Shown: positions 34,001 through 44,195 of the stretch, one piece after another | Layout of the letters: every line of letters begins with the position of its first letter | Position numbering within the stretch: the stretch's first letter is position 1 | Assembly: GCF_000264995.1 (NCBI RefSeq) | Contig: NW_006767435.1 | Coordinates: 1 to 64,000, forward strand | DNA: 64,000 nt | Direction: 5' to 3' | Origin: Punctularia strigosozonata HHB-11173 SS5 | Lineage: Eukaryota > Basidiomycota > Agaricomycetes > Corticiales > Punctulariaceae | Made by a program: the position numbers and the translations under genes | Notes under the pieces: model-generated | Told to the model about the DNA's origin: nothing | Database searches by the model: none | What the model saw: only the letters and a program-made list of their open reading frames with translations

Positions 34001-34986
34001 GTGACGTCGATGGTCTCTTCCTTGCCGTCGACGTGAATCTTCTGATCTGAAACCTGATAGACGTCGTTGAAGTGTGCAATGTTCAGAGTCGTTGTCGTTG
34101 GCTGATCAACAGGTTGTTTCGCCCGTTCTCGCCAGCGCTCAATCCCTGCCGCGTAAATCTCCCACGTCAAAGCTGTTTGTGAAGGGCAATTCTGAACGGT
34201 GATTCCTGAGCGAGGTAAGTTCATTGGTGGAGAAAGGATGTGATCGGTCATACCGAGCTCCTTCTCCAGCGATTTCGCGGACGGGTCGTCGTCGAACAGG
34301 ATCTGAGCCTAGGTTGAGTTGTATTCGGTATGCGCAATGTTTACCGCGTACCATGTCAGAGTGGTTGTATTTGCTCCATCCATGGATGCGCTTGAAATGC
34401 GCAGTTTTTGGCTCTGTTCAACGGATGCATTAACATGGGAAGGCAAGCTGCTGACTGTCTAGTTACCATCGACGACTTCGTCGTATCTGACCAACTTTAT
34501 GATCGACGTATCGGTGCCGGTCTTGGGATCCTTCGCTTTGTAGTAATACAAGGCTCGGTCGCATCTGCCAATCCGCATCAGCTGACAAAGTAAATCTACG
34601 AGTACACAAGGCTTACAAGGCCTTGCTGGTATTGCGAGAGACGATCGCTAGTGATGCACCATGCTCAAGGATGTCAGTGACGATTCGAGGAATGTCTTTG
34701 TTGAGGTGGATCTTGTTGGCGGGGTTGCTGGAAAGAATGCGCAGGTTAGGTGAAGAGTACGAGCAAAATAAGACGTTGAACGGACGATTTGTCTTCAAGG
34801 GTGAGGTCGTCGATGCGCTTGATGTTGTCCGCGAGTTTAGAAGCTGCCCTAGGGCCCTTCCCCCATACGCTCTGATCAAGTTTGCCGGTAAAGATGGTTC
34901 CGCTATGCGCCTCGATTCAGTCACCATTATTCATCATCAGATGCAAGGACCGACTCCGTATCCAATGCAACGAGCTTGGGATACAT
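31012..34986 (-). CDS. Fusion: MDP1-type HAD phosphatase + 5'-nucleotidase-type metallophosphoesterase
   Basis: The minus-strand gene begins MYPKLVALDTDGTIFTGK. Its first exons are 34955-34986, 34786-34902, 34617-34727, 34467-34564, 34352-34413, 34254-34302 and 33865-34205. Residues 1 to about 165 form a MDP1-type HAD domain: nucleophile motif DTDGT, motif II LAIVSRNTSK, and motif IV ILFDDD. Exon 7 runs without interruption from the HAD end (GITVQNCPSQTALTWEIY) into the metallophosphatase start (LNIAHFNDVYQV), so the fusion is seen directly. Later motifs are FSGDMFSPS, NHEFDFG, ALTHSR and LLGGHDHVYW. The 5'-nucleotidase C-terminal domain and a Ser/Pro-rich tail ending at 31012 follow. Total is about 1,000 residues; exons after the seventh were read but not all fixed to the base. 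Family enzymes dephosphorylate nucleotides or nucleotide sugars. No signal peptide is present. Confidence 0.85.
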
Positions 34987-35571
34987 GGTAGAGCGCTGTA
35001 GGTATGGGTTCGATGCTCCAGTCCGGTGGGAGCATAGCTCCACGTTGAGTCGAGTTGATGAAGATATCATGCGCGTCTACGAGAACGCTTCTCAGCGCGT
35101 CCCCAGCTTCCTTCAACGTGACTTATCCCCTTGCAGATCCTGTTGCTATCAAAGCCGACACTTGGGGTGAACCCCCGGCGAAGTTCTGTCACCGCTGGTT
35201 GCCGCTGTCAAACGTGAGTATGTATGCGCAGCAGCAAGAAAACGAGGCACTTTACCCATATTGTGACATGGATGCTTCTGAACCCAAATCCTCGCCGATA
35301 ATTGTGATGAAACAACTGATCTCCCCACCCTGATTGTCGCTGATCATCGCATATCCGATTTGTACCCTACAGTAGCATCGCCTGAGCCTTTTGGGGCAAT
35401 CGATTTCCGAACGAATGGTCATGGTTGGCATGCGCGTGTTACGCGAGGTCGAGGCTCTCTTTGTGTCCTCTGCTACGTCGCGTTTGCCATGGTGTGCAGA
35501 GTTACACCGGATATGCCGAATCGATAGATTAGCGGGGGAGCGAGGGGACAAAGCAATAGCAACTTTGCCCT
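34987..35571. other. Intergenic region between two HAD-fusion genes
   Basis: About 585 bases holding the promoter of the HAD-nucleotidase gene and the 3' end of the HAD-kinase gene, both on the minus strand. Frames on either strand are short and unrecognised. Confidence 0.5.
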
Positions 35572-37451
35572 CCTAGCTCCGCACGAACCACCAATCCAAA
35601 TCTTTCAGGAACTCCCGCCCTTCCTTTTCCGTAATAGCCCCCCTCTTCATGTTCGCTTCGTATTCCGTCTGCACCATCCACGCAATCCAATAACGGCGCT
35701 GTGCGGGGTATCGTCACGCATGGTGAGGGTACGGAGAGGGTGGTGCCGAACTCACGAATTCCTCAGGCGTGTATTTTCGGCCGGCTTCACTAGCTTGCCA
35801 AACCAAAACGTCGTCGCCACGGACGTATCTGCTCCCGTCGAAGGTCATTCGAACGGCGATCCCCCTAAACTAAAATCAAAAACAGCCCACCCACGCATAA
35901 AGAACTTTATACCAATCGAGGAGATGCGCCTTCACAGGCTGATCATTGCTCATCGTGAACTGTACGTTCGCCAGGTGGGCATCGCTGCGAGAATCGTAAG
36001 ACACAAAGTTGTTGCATTAAGAATGGTAGCGACGCACCGGTGCTCGATGCCGTGCTTCTTGACGTGATACTCGATTTCGTCTACGGCCAGGTGAAAAGCG
36101 GTCTTGACAAACCTTTGGAAGGTGACGCTGAACGGATGCTTCCGGTACAGGGGCGTCTTCCAGAGGGGCGTTCCTCCGATCTTGACCATGGAAAACCACC
36201 CCGACATGTTCGCCGGTTTGGGCGCTTTGAGCTGCCCGACCAAGTCAAGGTTCCGTAGTTCCAAGGCGATCATGAGGAGGTATTGATCGTCGTTGCTGCT
36301 TCCGGGCTTGAATGGGCGGCCGTCTTTGATGACGTTGTAGATCTCGAGAAATCGGTGGCGTTGTTCCTTTGACCAGAACTTCATCACTTTGATAACTGCT
36401 CCCGGATCGCCCGCGGCGTTGTAAGCCTTGGCAAATTTGCCTTGACCCAGTAGCTCGCCAAGTGCGGGTTGGCCATCTAATATCAACGATCAGTGACGGG
36501 ATTGGACGTGCATGATTGAGCAGTCCGTACAGTACGGGGTGTCGTAGCGACTGTCATCCTGAGATGGATTGTCTAGTCCGAGTGCTTGCTGGTATATGCC
36601 CCAGCTGACGCCGCTACGTTTGCTAACGAGCTGAAGTCGTACGCCTATTCGTATCATTCGTCAACGTAGGAGGTGACGGCGGTAATGGGTAGACCGACCG
36701 AGTCTTGTGTGGACGTCTTTACTCGACGAATCGCTGGAGAAATAGACCTAAAGATATATCATTAGTGTTGCGATTTTGATATCCTATATCGGAGCGCACC
36801 ATTTCGTTGTAATTAGCTTGGCTCCATTCTCGTATCTGGCCGAAAGTTTTGACAATATCGCCTGGGAGATGCGCAGGTTAGATTGAAGTCTGACAATACC
36901 AAGGCGCAATAAACCCGCCTACGCCGACTTCGTCATACAACACGAAGGATATTATAGGCTTCCTATCGCGGTTTGCATCTTCAGCCTTGTAGAGGTACAG
37001 AGCTCTGTCGCATCTACGACACTAGTGAGGAACCGCGCAAAATATAACGTTCACCAAAGGCGTACAGCTCTTTACTGGAATTCCGAGACACGATGGCGAG
37101 CTTGATGCCACGCTTGACTATATCATGTATGATGTTTGGCACGTCCGGGAAAAGGCTGATGTAGTTTGAATGTTGACTGCGGATCAAATTTTAGGTATTA
37201 TCAGCACCAGTGAGCCTTCCTTGTACGATGGGTACGTACGATCTATCCCGGATCGACCACGCGTCGACGCGTTCCAAGTTATCCTGGATTTTTGGGGCCG
37301 CATTCGGACCGCTCCCAAACTTGTGCTTATCCAAAGTGCCGGACCACAAAGTGTCGCTAATAAAACACTTCTAAGCATCGATCGCATCGAAAGACAGAAG
37401 AGATGGGCATGCAACTTACTCGACCTCGAATGCAACCACCTTGATAGTCAT
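35572..37451 (-). CDS. Fusion: degenerate MDP1-type HAD module + protein-kinase-like domain
   Basis: Eleven exons: 37420-37451, 37240-37356, 37066-37176, 36919-37013, 36800-36861, 36699-36747, 36552-36644, 36038-36476, 35913-35984, 35757-35864 and 35572-35698, summing to 1305 bases (434 residues). The first six have exactly the lengths 32/117/111/95/62/49 seen in the three paralogues at 37967, 41555 and 44196. The HAD nucleophile motif reads EVDDT (first Asp replaced by Glu) and motif IV reads VYFSSD instead of ILFDDD, so catalysis is unlikely. The C-terminal part has a glycine loop LGQGKFAKAYN, a candidate lysine in AVIKVM, the catalytic loop HRDAHLANVQFT and a DWG in place of DFG, so the kinase-like part keeps its key residues. 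Intron 4 appears to be GC-AG. The donor after exon 7 is the least certain junction. Confidence 0.8.
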
Positions 37452-37966
37452 GTGTTCCTCCTAGTGCAAGATGCGTCTTCAGATATGTTCGACTGAAGCG
37501 AGCTCCGCCCAATGTCGACGGCATTACATCAGTTCATATACCATCGCCAAGTCGCGGGTACGTTCAGGCTGCCCCGTGTGACGCGTCGCGTCGCGCGAGA
37601 AAGGGGCAGGAAACAAAGCGGGGGCCATTATGTAAGAATGGCACAGCCCTTCAGGAAGGTTTTGCTTCCGACGACATCCGTGAGGAAGCGTCCAAGACAC
37701 AAGGGGATAAAGTCGTGCTTCCTCGGAGCCAGATATCCTCCGCTACTTCATGCCCATCACCGAGGACAACATGCATATGGTGCGTGTTGGGCTCCACAGC
37801 CATGTCGAGCTGACTAGAACCATTGGACTCAGCGCCTCCGCTACCACGGGATCCCACTAGTATTCAATCTCGTTCCGAATTCCGAGGCGCCGGGACGAGA
37901 CTCACAGTAATAGTTGAACTTGTAAGTGGTTTACACACTTCGTTGCCGTTTTCATATCCCTGCGCG
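37452..37966. promoter_or_regulatory. Divergent intergenic region, HAD-kinase / HAD paralogue A
   Basis: About 515 bases separate two divergent start codons, so both promoters lie here. It does not resemble the upstream regions of paralogues B and C as far as I can see. No clear TATA box or repeat was found. Confidence 0.5.
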
Positions 37967-39634
37967 ATGTACCCAAAGCTCGTCGCAATAGACACGGAGT
38001 CGGTTTCCAAATCCCACAAAGAGTTCATGGTATGCATTCTGACTCAGACGTACATATGTAGCTGGACCATATTCTGGGGCTGGCTCGATGCCAAGACGTG
38101 GGGTAAAGGGCGCAATGCCAGGTCCCAGGTTGAAGATAACATCGCGAAAGTCAATGAGCGAGAAATTCATGATCGGTCGTAGGTCACGTCAAGTCCTCAG
38201 CCTTATCGAGATGGTGTTGAATTTCAATCGCAGAAATCATAGCCTGAAGTGCGTGATGTATTCGGACATTCCCCGCATCATCCAGGATATCAAGAAGCAC
38301 GGCGCTAAACTCGCCATCGTCTCTCGTAACACGGACAAGGCCATGTAAGTTGACGAAGTCCGTGATGTGATTTCTCCTCTCAGATTACTGTTAGGTGCGA
38401 CCGTGCTCTATGGTACTTTCACGTTCCTGACGAAAATGGGCATGAGCGTCCTCTCATTGACCTCGTCGACTTCGACGAAGTCTACAATTGTAAGTATCCG
38501 AGTAGCCTGTGTCATTGTGGCTTCTCATGTCCAGAACGTAGTGGATAAGGTACATCATTTCAGCAAGATCAAAGGCTGGACTCAGTACCACTACTCGGAC
38601 ATGGTAATCATATAATCTTAGTGCGTGACGCGATTCTGACCTTGCGTATGAAAGATTCTATATGATGACAAGGCTATCAACAATACCGTCGAGATGATGC
38701 TTGGTACGCTCCTATTGCCAGTCTTGTTCCTGCTAACTTATTGCATGTCTAGGAGTTACGTTTCAAGTCTCGCGCGACCAGAAGGGCTTGACATGGAAAA
38801 ACTATCAAGACGGGCTCGCGACGTGGCGCCGTAACAAAGCGATCCATAGTCCGTGGCACGGGCTAGACGTCCACCTGTATCCCAAGCGGAAGCTCATAGG
38901 ATACTCGGGGATGGACCTCGACACTATCAAGCTCCTCGAGGCTGGAGGACGACGGCAGGATCGTAAGGAAGCTGCTCGATGGGGCTACGCGATGTACGTC
39001 GCGGACAACCCAGCAATGTAAGCCAACTCGTGTTTGACGCTGTGGTTCTGACTCGCGACTACAGTGCAAAGTACTTTTCCGACTGGATCAAGAAGACTGC
39101 ATTCGGTCCTTCAGCACAGACCATCGTCTGCGCTATATACGCACGCGATGGCGAGATCTTCGAGCGCATGAACAAGGTCGCGTACTCCATCCTCATTCAT
39201 CGTATTTGTGTATCATCTCAACGTTCTTGCAGATCTGGGTTCCGGATAAGCAGTCTTTGAAGATAAATGTGACGAAGGCCAGCGCCTTCCAAATCGCTTG
39301 GAGCCAGGAAGACAGAGACCGTCAGGTGGCAGCCTGGGGCGTTCAAAAGCCGTACATCCTGTTCGCGAGGCATCCGAACATGAATGACCACAAGGGCCTC
39401 AAGTTCCCCGTTCCTAATAACAAGCGATGGAACGAGATGGTCGTGTACGGTCAGGTTCAGGAGAACCTAATTCTCACCGTGCGCATGTCGGACAAGGAAC
39501 TGGATCATGCGATCAAGAACATAGACACGTCCCACATTCGTTACGGGAAGAAATTTAGAGCATGGAATATCACCGTGCCGGAGGAGACGCGACGAGGTTT
39601 CGAAAAGCACGGCGAAAAGTTCCCATTGCCTTGA
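37967..39634 (+). CDS. MDP1-type HAD phosphatase fused to an ART-like/unassigned domain (paralogue A)
   Basis: Nine exons: 37967-37998, 38062-38178, 38234-38344, 38395-38489, 38542-38603, 38655-38703, 38753-39017, 39065-39176 and 39233-39634, summing to 1245 bases (414 residues). The N-terminal 155 residues are a MDP1-type HAD domain: DTDWTIFWG, LAIVSRNTDKAM, ILYDDK. The HAD ends in exon 7 at GVTFQVSRDQKGLTW. The same exon then enters the second domain: WRRNKAIHSPW, KRKLIGYSGMDLDTIKLLE, WGYAMYVADNPA, AKYFSDWIKKTAFG, QTIVCAIYARDG and, near the end, RWNEMVVYGQVQEN. The pattern GY.G...LL..G, G+A.YVADDP..A.YF and a late NE motif is reminiscent of ADP-ribosyltransferase folds. I offer that as inference only. 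No signal peptide is present. Confidence 0.82.
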
Positions 39635-39935
39635 GATATCTGCCGTCGCTCTCCGTTTGTTCTTACCACAGCAGATAAAGTTCGTGTTCTTGGCTGTATC
39701 CTGTACTATGCTTAGCGTATGCGACACAATGGACCAAGCCCTACCCCTGATTGATGATACATTCCGCAATGCGCTTGACGACGGCGTGTTTCCTCACAGA
39801 TCTTTCCCGTCCAACCTTGCTCAACAGACTGAGACCGGCAAGGGAAGCGAATCCACCACGGATAAGTGACGATCAAAGGCACTGGGGACCGCTTTTTTAT
39901 ATTAATTAAGCAAGTCATCGTGGGATGTTTAGGGG
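39635..39935. other. Convergent 3' intergenic region
   Basis: About 300 bases between the stop of paralogue A (+) and the stop of the nicotinamide riboside kinase gene (-). Nothing is recognised. Confidence 0.5.
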
Positions 39936-40999
39936 CTACTTCGCCGCCGAAACCTCCACCACTCGTTTCATCACCGTATTCACCATGTCGGTCATCGAGG
40001 TGCTCGTGCTCTCGAACAGCATCAAACCTTCCACCTTGCCACTCACGCCGCCATTCACAACGTCTTCATTCTCGAACAGGTGTTTATGGGCGCGGATATA
40101 CGCCGGCCAGACGATCTTCTCCCAGTAGTGAGGAGGGTCGGTCCATGTCTCGCCCTCTGAGTTCGAGTTCAATGATCCGAATAAGGGATCATCAAAGTCT
40201 TGCACGCTCACCGGGTGTGTAGTACGAGCGAGCTTCGCGTCTGGCCCTCGCTATTTCTTCAGGAACGCGGATAACGGCGCGGACGTCGAGATCAGACACG
40301 ATGCGCTATAACGTCGACGATAATCAGGTAATGAATGCAATAAAACAACTGTCGCGCTCGCCTTGTCCCAATAGAGCAGGAAACCGTCAATGATAGCCCA
40401 GACGAGCTGCTCCCCGTGCTTCTCCAAATGTTCGGCGGCCAACTTTTCGCTTTGAGCCTTCCAATCTGCGATGACCTTTTCATCTACGGCCACGTTCGCC
40501 GTCTGGTTAAAGCTGTCGAAGGATTGGTGATCGGCGGGGAGTGTACCGGTCTTCTTCAGGTCGGCGACGAACGCTGCCATGCGATCCCACTCAATAGCGC
40601 CCTCCGGGTCGTCCCAGTTTTCAAATCCATATTCAGGGTCGATTGGGAGTTTCTCAGCAGGCTGAAATACGTGAAGATATGGATGAGCAGCGAGCCAAAC
40701 CGCGTCTCGAGTGACGACGGACCGGCACAAAGTCCTGTTGGGGAGACGGGTGGAGTATTCTATGAGCCAAGCGCAAAGCAACGGTGAAGCCAGTCGGAAC
40801 GCACGTCCTGGTGGACAGTGAAGCTATTTGGCAAACAGTTTCTGAGGTGCTTTGCCAAGGTCGTCTTCCCAGAAGATGTGGCCCCACTGCACAGCCGGCG
40901 TGAGCAAGCGATGTGGCCCGACTCCCGCGTCAACGTCGCTACTCACCCAACGCCGATGGTTATGATCCGTGTCGGTTTCTCACTGGTGCTCGTCGACAT
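39936..40999 (-). CDS. NRK1: Nicotinamide riboside kinase
   Basis: Six exons: 40947-40999, 40805-40886, 40723-40734 (12 bases), 40362-40661, 40212-40305 and 39936-40156, summing to 762 bases (253 residues). The spliced N-terminus gives IITIGVGGATSSGKTTLAKH with the Walker A motif split across intron 1, then HQDDFVPPAEKLPIDPEYGF and ENWDDPEGAIEWDRM. VWAIIDGFLLYWDK, SDLDVRAVIRVPEEIARARR, YYTPEGETWTDPPHYWEKIV and WPAYIRAHKHLFE follow. All blocks match eukaryotic NRK, which phosphorylates nicotinamide riboside to NMN for NAD+ salvage. The 12-base microexon encodes DFVP and restores the conserved DDFVP motif exactly. The intron after WDK uses a GC donor. The gene lies on the opposite strand inside the HAD-fusion array. 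Confidence 0.88.
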
Positions 41000-41554
41000 C
41001 GCTAGCAGTGTCCGGCGAGAAATCGATAATGCGAATGAAGATCGTAATCAGGAGAGTATCGGGAGGGCGCCCGGCGCTGCAGCTTGCGCACCGCGTTACG
41101 TCGCCGCACAGGTTCTTCATTGCGTCTCAAAGCTCGTGTTCTTGCAGCCACGGTTTGACATGCATGGGTAGTTGAACTCTATATCGCGCATCTCCGTCGG
41201 AGATATACGCGCTCCGTCTTAGTGACTCAGATTGACACGAGCTTGTACAACAGGATGGAAGCACGGTGAGCATAATGCGGGCGATTTGGGGGCATGCATG
41301 TTCCGTGTACATCTCGTTCCCAGCGCTTATATGTCTGACATAGAAGCGAGCATCGACTGTAATGTGCATGGGGTAAACGGTAGCGCGGTCCTTGACCGAT
41401 CCGCCGATATCGTATACCATGATGATATCAGCACCTTGCGGCAACCGAATTCGGGACAATACAAAATCTTCTTGCCAATGATGCGAAATGCGTTTTCTGA
41501 CGCGACAGACTTCGCTTCATCCCCTCTGTGCTTGTCTAACCGCAGGTTTGCGTC
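41000..41554. promoter_or_regulatory. Upstream region of paralogue B, shared with paralogue C
   Basis: The part from about 41195 to 41370 resembles the part from about 43785 to 43960 in front of paralogue C: TCCGTCGGAGATATACGC against TCCGTCGGGGATATGCAC, then AACAGGATGGAAGC against AACAGGCTGGAAGC, and TATGTCTGACATAGAAGC against TATGTCTGACACGGAAGC. The duplicated unit therefore includes 5' flanking DNA. The region also holds the promoter of the divergent NRK gene near 41000. Confidence 0.7.
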
Positions 41555-43219
41555 ATGTATCCAAAGCTCGTTGCGTTGGACACCGAGTATGTCTCTCCAC
41601 AGGATATCTCCGCGGCTGCTGAAAAACCTCTATAGTTGGACCATCTTCTGGGGCTGGCTCAACGCCAATCAGTGGGGCAAGGGACCTGGCGCCTCAGGGA
41701 CAATCGAGGACAACATCATCAAGGTCAACTACTGGGAAATACAGGATAGAAGGTTAGCCTTCGATGACTGTTCGCTTGCGGCGCGCCGAGGATTGCTGAT
41801 ACCGTCGAGTATAGTAACTGTAATCTCAAATGCGGCATGTACGCAGATATCCCGCGCATCATCAAGGACATCAAGAAGAACGGCGCGAAGCTTGCGATTG
41901 TCTCTCGAAACACGAGCAAGGCACTGTGAGTAGACGATCGCGCTAGTTGGCGTCACCGGTCCAATGCTCATGCTACAAACAGGTGTGACCGCGCATTATG
42001 GCACTGGCAAGTAGAGGATACGCACGGCAACATGAAGTCCATTATCGACCTCGTCGACTTCGACGAAGTATACAATTGTGAGCAACGATGCACCGTTTGT
42101 CTTCTCCTGTGGTTCTAATCGGAGATGAAAAGCGGACAAAGTCAATCACTTCCAGAAGATTAAAGGCTGGACGAAATTCGACTATTCTGACATGGTCGCG
42201 TTGTTTTTGTGTTAAGCTTATCTATTCCTTGACACGAAACACAGATTCTGTATGACGACGAAGCCATCAACAATCCGGTTGAAATGATGCTCGGCATGTC
42301 CTCTGCCTCGTTTATGCCTAGTCGGAAGACTGATATCTCGTTCAGGTGTGACATTCCAAGTGTCGAGGGACCAAAAGGGTCTGACTTGGGATAACTATCA
42401 GGAGGGGTTGGCGACGTGGCGCCGCAACAAAAGCATACATAGTCCTTGGAAGGGGCTTGACCTCGGGAATTACCCGAAGCGGAAGTTCATTGGGTACTCG
42501 GGTATGGACCTCGATACCATCAAACTGCTCGAGGCAGGGGGTCGGCGGCACGACCGAAAGGAAGCGGCGCGATGGGGATTCGCGATGTACGTCGCAGATG
42601 ATCCAGCTGTGTAAGCTCCGGTGTTTCGCGTGCTCTCTCATGTGCTCATTCTCGGTTCAACCACCAGCGCGCAGTACTTCTCGGAGTGGATCAAGCGCAC
42701 GGCCTTCGGGCCAGCAGCACAGACGATTGTATGTGCTATATATGCAAGAGACGGTGATATCTTTGACCGCATGAACAAGGTCATAGCTATTGTCTTCATC
42801 TCTGCAATGGAAGCAGCTGACGTTGAAGATAGGTCTGGATGCCAGATTGGGTGGACCGCTGGACTAATGTTCAATCGAACGAGTTCGTTCTCGGATGGAG
42901 TCAAGAAGACCGTGACCGTCTCATCGCGGGTTGGGGCGTGCAGAAGCCATATGTACTCTTCGCACGGCATCCGAACATGGGAGCCGGTTTCCCTGTCCCT
43001 AACGGCCAGCGGTTCAACGAGATGGTCATCTATCCGCAGGTACAGGAGAACTTGATCGTCATCCAACGAATGTCGGACCAGGAGCTGGCTCAGGCGGTCC
43101 GATTCCCGAGCCAACGCTACCCCCATCTTCACTACGAACAGCAATTTCGAGCTTGGAACATCACTGTGCCGCAGGAAGCTCGCGATGACTTCGCCAGGCA
43201 TGGCGAGCGCTTCATGTGA
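41555..43219 (+). CDS. MDP1-type HAD phosphatase fused to an ART-like/unassigned domain (paralogue B)
   Basis: Nine exons: 41555-41586, 41636-41752, 41815-41925, 41983-42077, 42133-42194, 42245-42293, 42346-42610, 42668-42779 and 42833-43219, summing to 1230 bases (409 residues). HAD motifs are intact: DTDWTIFWG, LAIVSRNTSKAL, ILYDDE. The C-terminal domain carries WRRNKSIHSPW, KRKFIGYSGMDLDTIKLLE, WGFAMYVADDPAV, AQYFSEWIKRTAFG, WSQEDRDRLIAGWGVQKPYV, LFARHPNMG and RFNEMVIYPQVQEN. The first eight exons have the same lengths as in A and C. The intron after exon 6 starts GC rather than GT at a site where A and C use GT. Sequence is closer to paralogue C than to A, fitting a recent local duplication. 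No signal peptide; probably cytosolic. Confidence 0.85.
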
Positions 43220-44195
43220 GATACTTGTAGGGCGACTACATGCAGGCTTTTCCTATAACATGCCCTTAACATTCACTGTCTCCGCGTGCGCTGGCTATGG
43301 ATATATGAGATTGTATCATCGACACTATGCATCATTGAGGGTGGCTAGCTGACCCACATGAAGATATACTGTAGGTTTTCGACCGTAATTTCGTCCCCTG
43401 CACCTACCTGCGAACCAAACCTATTCGCCCATTTGTTCCCTGGCCCCTTCCGATTTTTTTGCGCAATTAATGACCGTGGGAGACTCATAGTCTGACCGTC
43501 GAAGTGTTTGAACTGATCGAGGATCACTTCGCGAACTTCCCACGGGCCCGAACTTGGAGGGTGTCTCCAGGGGCCAAGGATGTACTATTTTAACACGTCC
43601 ATTGTCGTTCTACTACGTCGTCCACTTCGCCGCTTCGACCGATACCGCGTCGAAGATCCAATTAGGCTACACCTCTACGCTGCAGGCGGGAATAACCATG
43701 GCCTTGACTTCGAAGCACGCTGAGAAACATGCCACTTTTCGAACGTTCATGAATCGTGGACGTGTGCTCCATGATAAGACGTTGTGAATTTCCGTCGGGG
43801 ATATGCACACTCGGTCTTTGTGGCTAGGCTCAAGTGAGCATGATAACAGGCTGGAAGCTTGGCGAATGGTGAGCCGAAATGGATTAGGGCCATGCATGCT
43901 CCTTGTGTCTCTGCTTCCCAGGGTTTGTATGTCTGACACGGAAGCATGCACAGCCATTTAAATATGGACCTTTATAGCAGCGTTCGGCATCGGTCTTGAA
44001 TATTGGCCGCGATCCGCAAGGGGTAACCAAACGCACCGAAGACTACAGAATACCACGGGACTATCAACATACTGCGTCAAATGGATGGACAAAGTACCGC
44101 TCCGACGCGGTACAAATTGTGCTCGCCGGACGTAGCTGGTTCAACATTCCGTTCCAACATCGTCCCCATCGACTTCTCGACTGTGGACTTGCGCC
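43220..44195. other. Intergenic region between paralogues B and C
   Basis: About 980 bases. The right half repeats the upstream region of paralogue B (see 41000-41554). A 60-codon minus-strand frame near 43345-43527 and a 77-codon plus frame near 43554-43787 read partly protein-like but match nothing I know. Confidence 0.5.
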
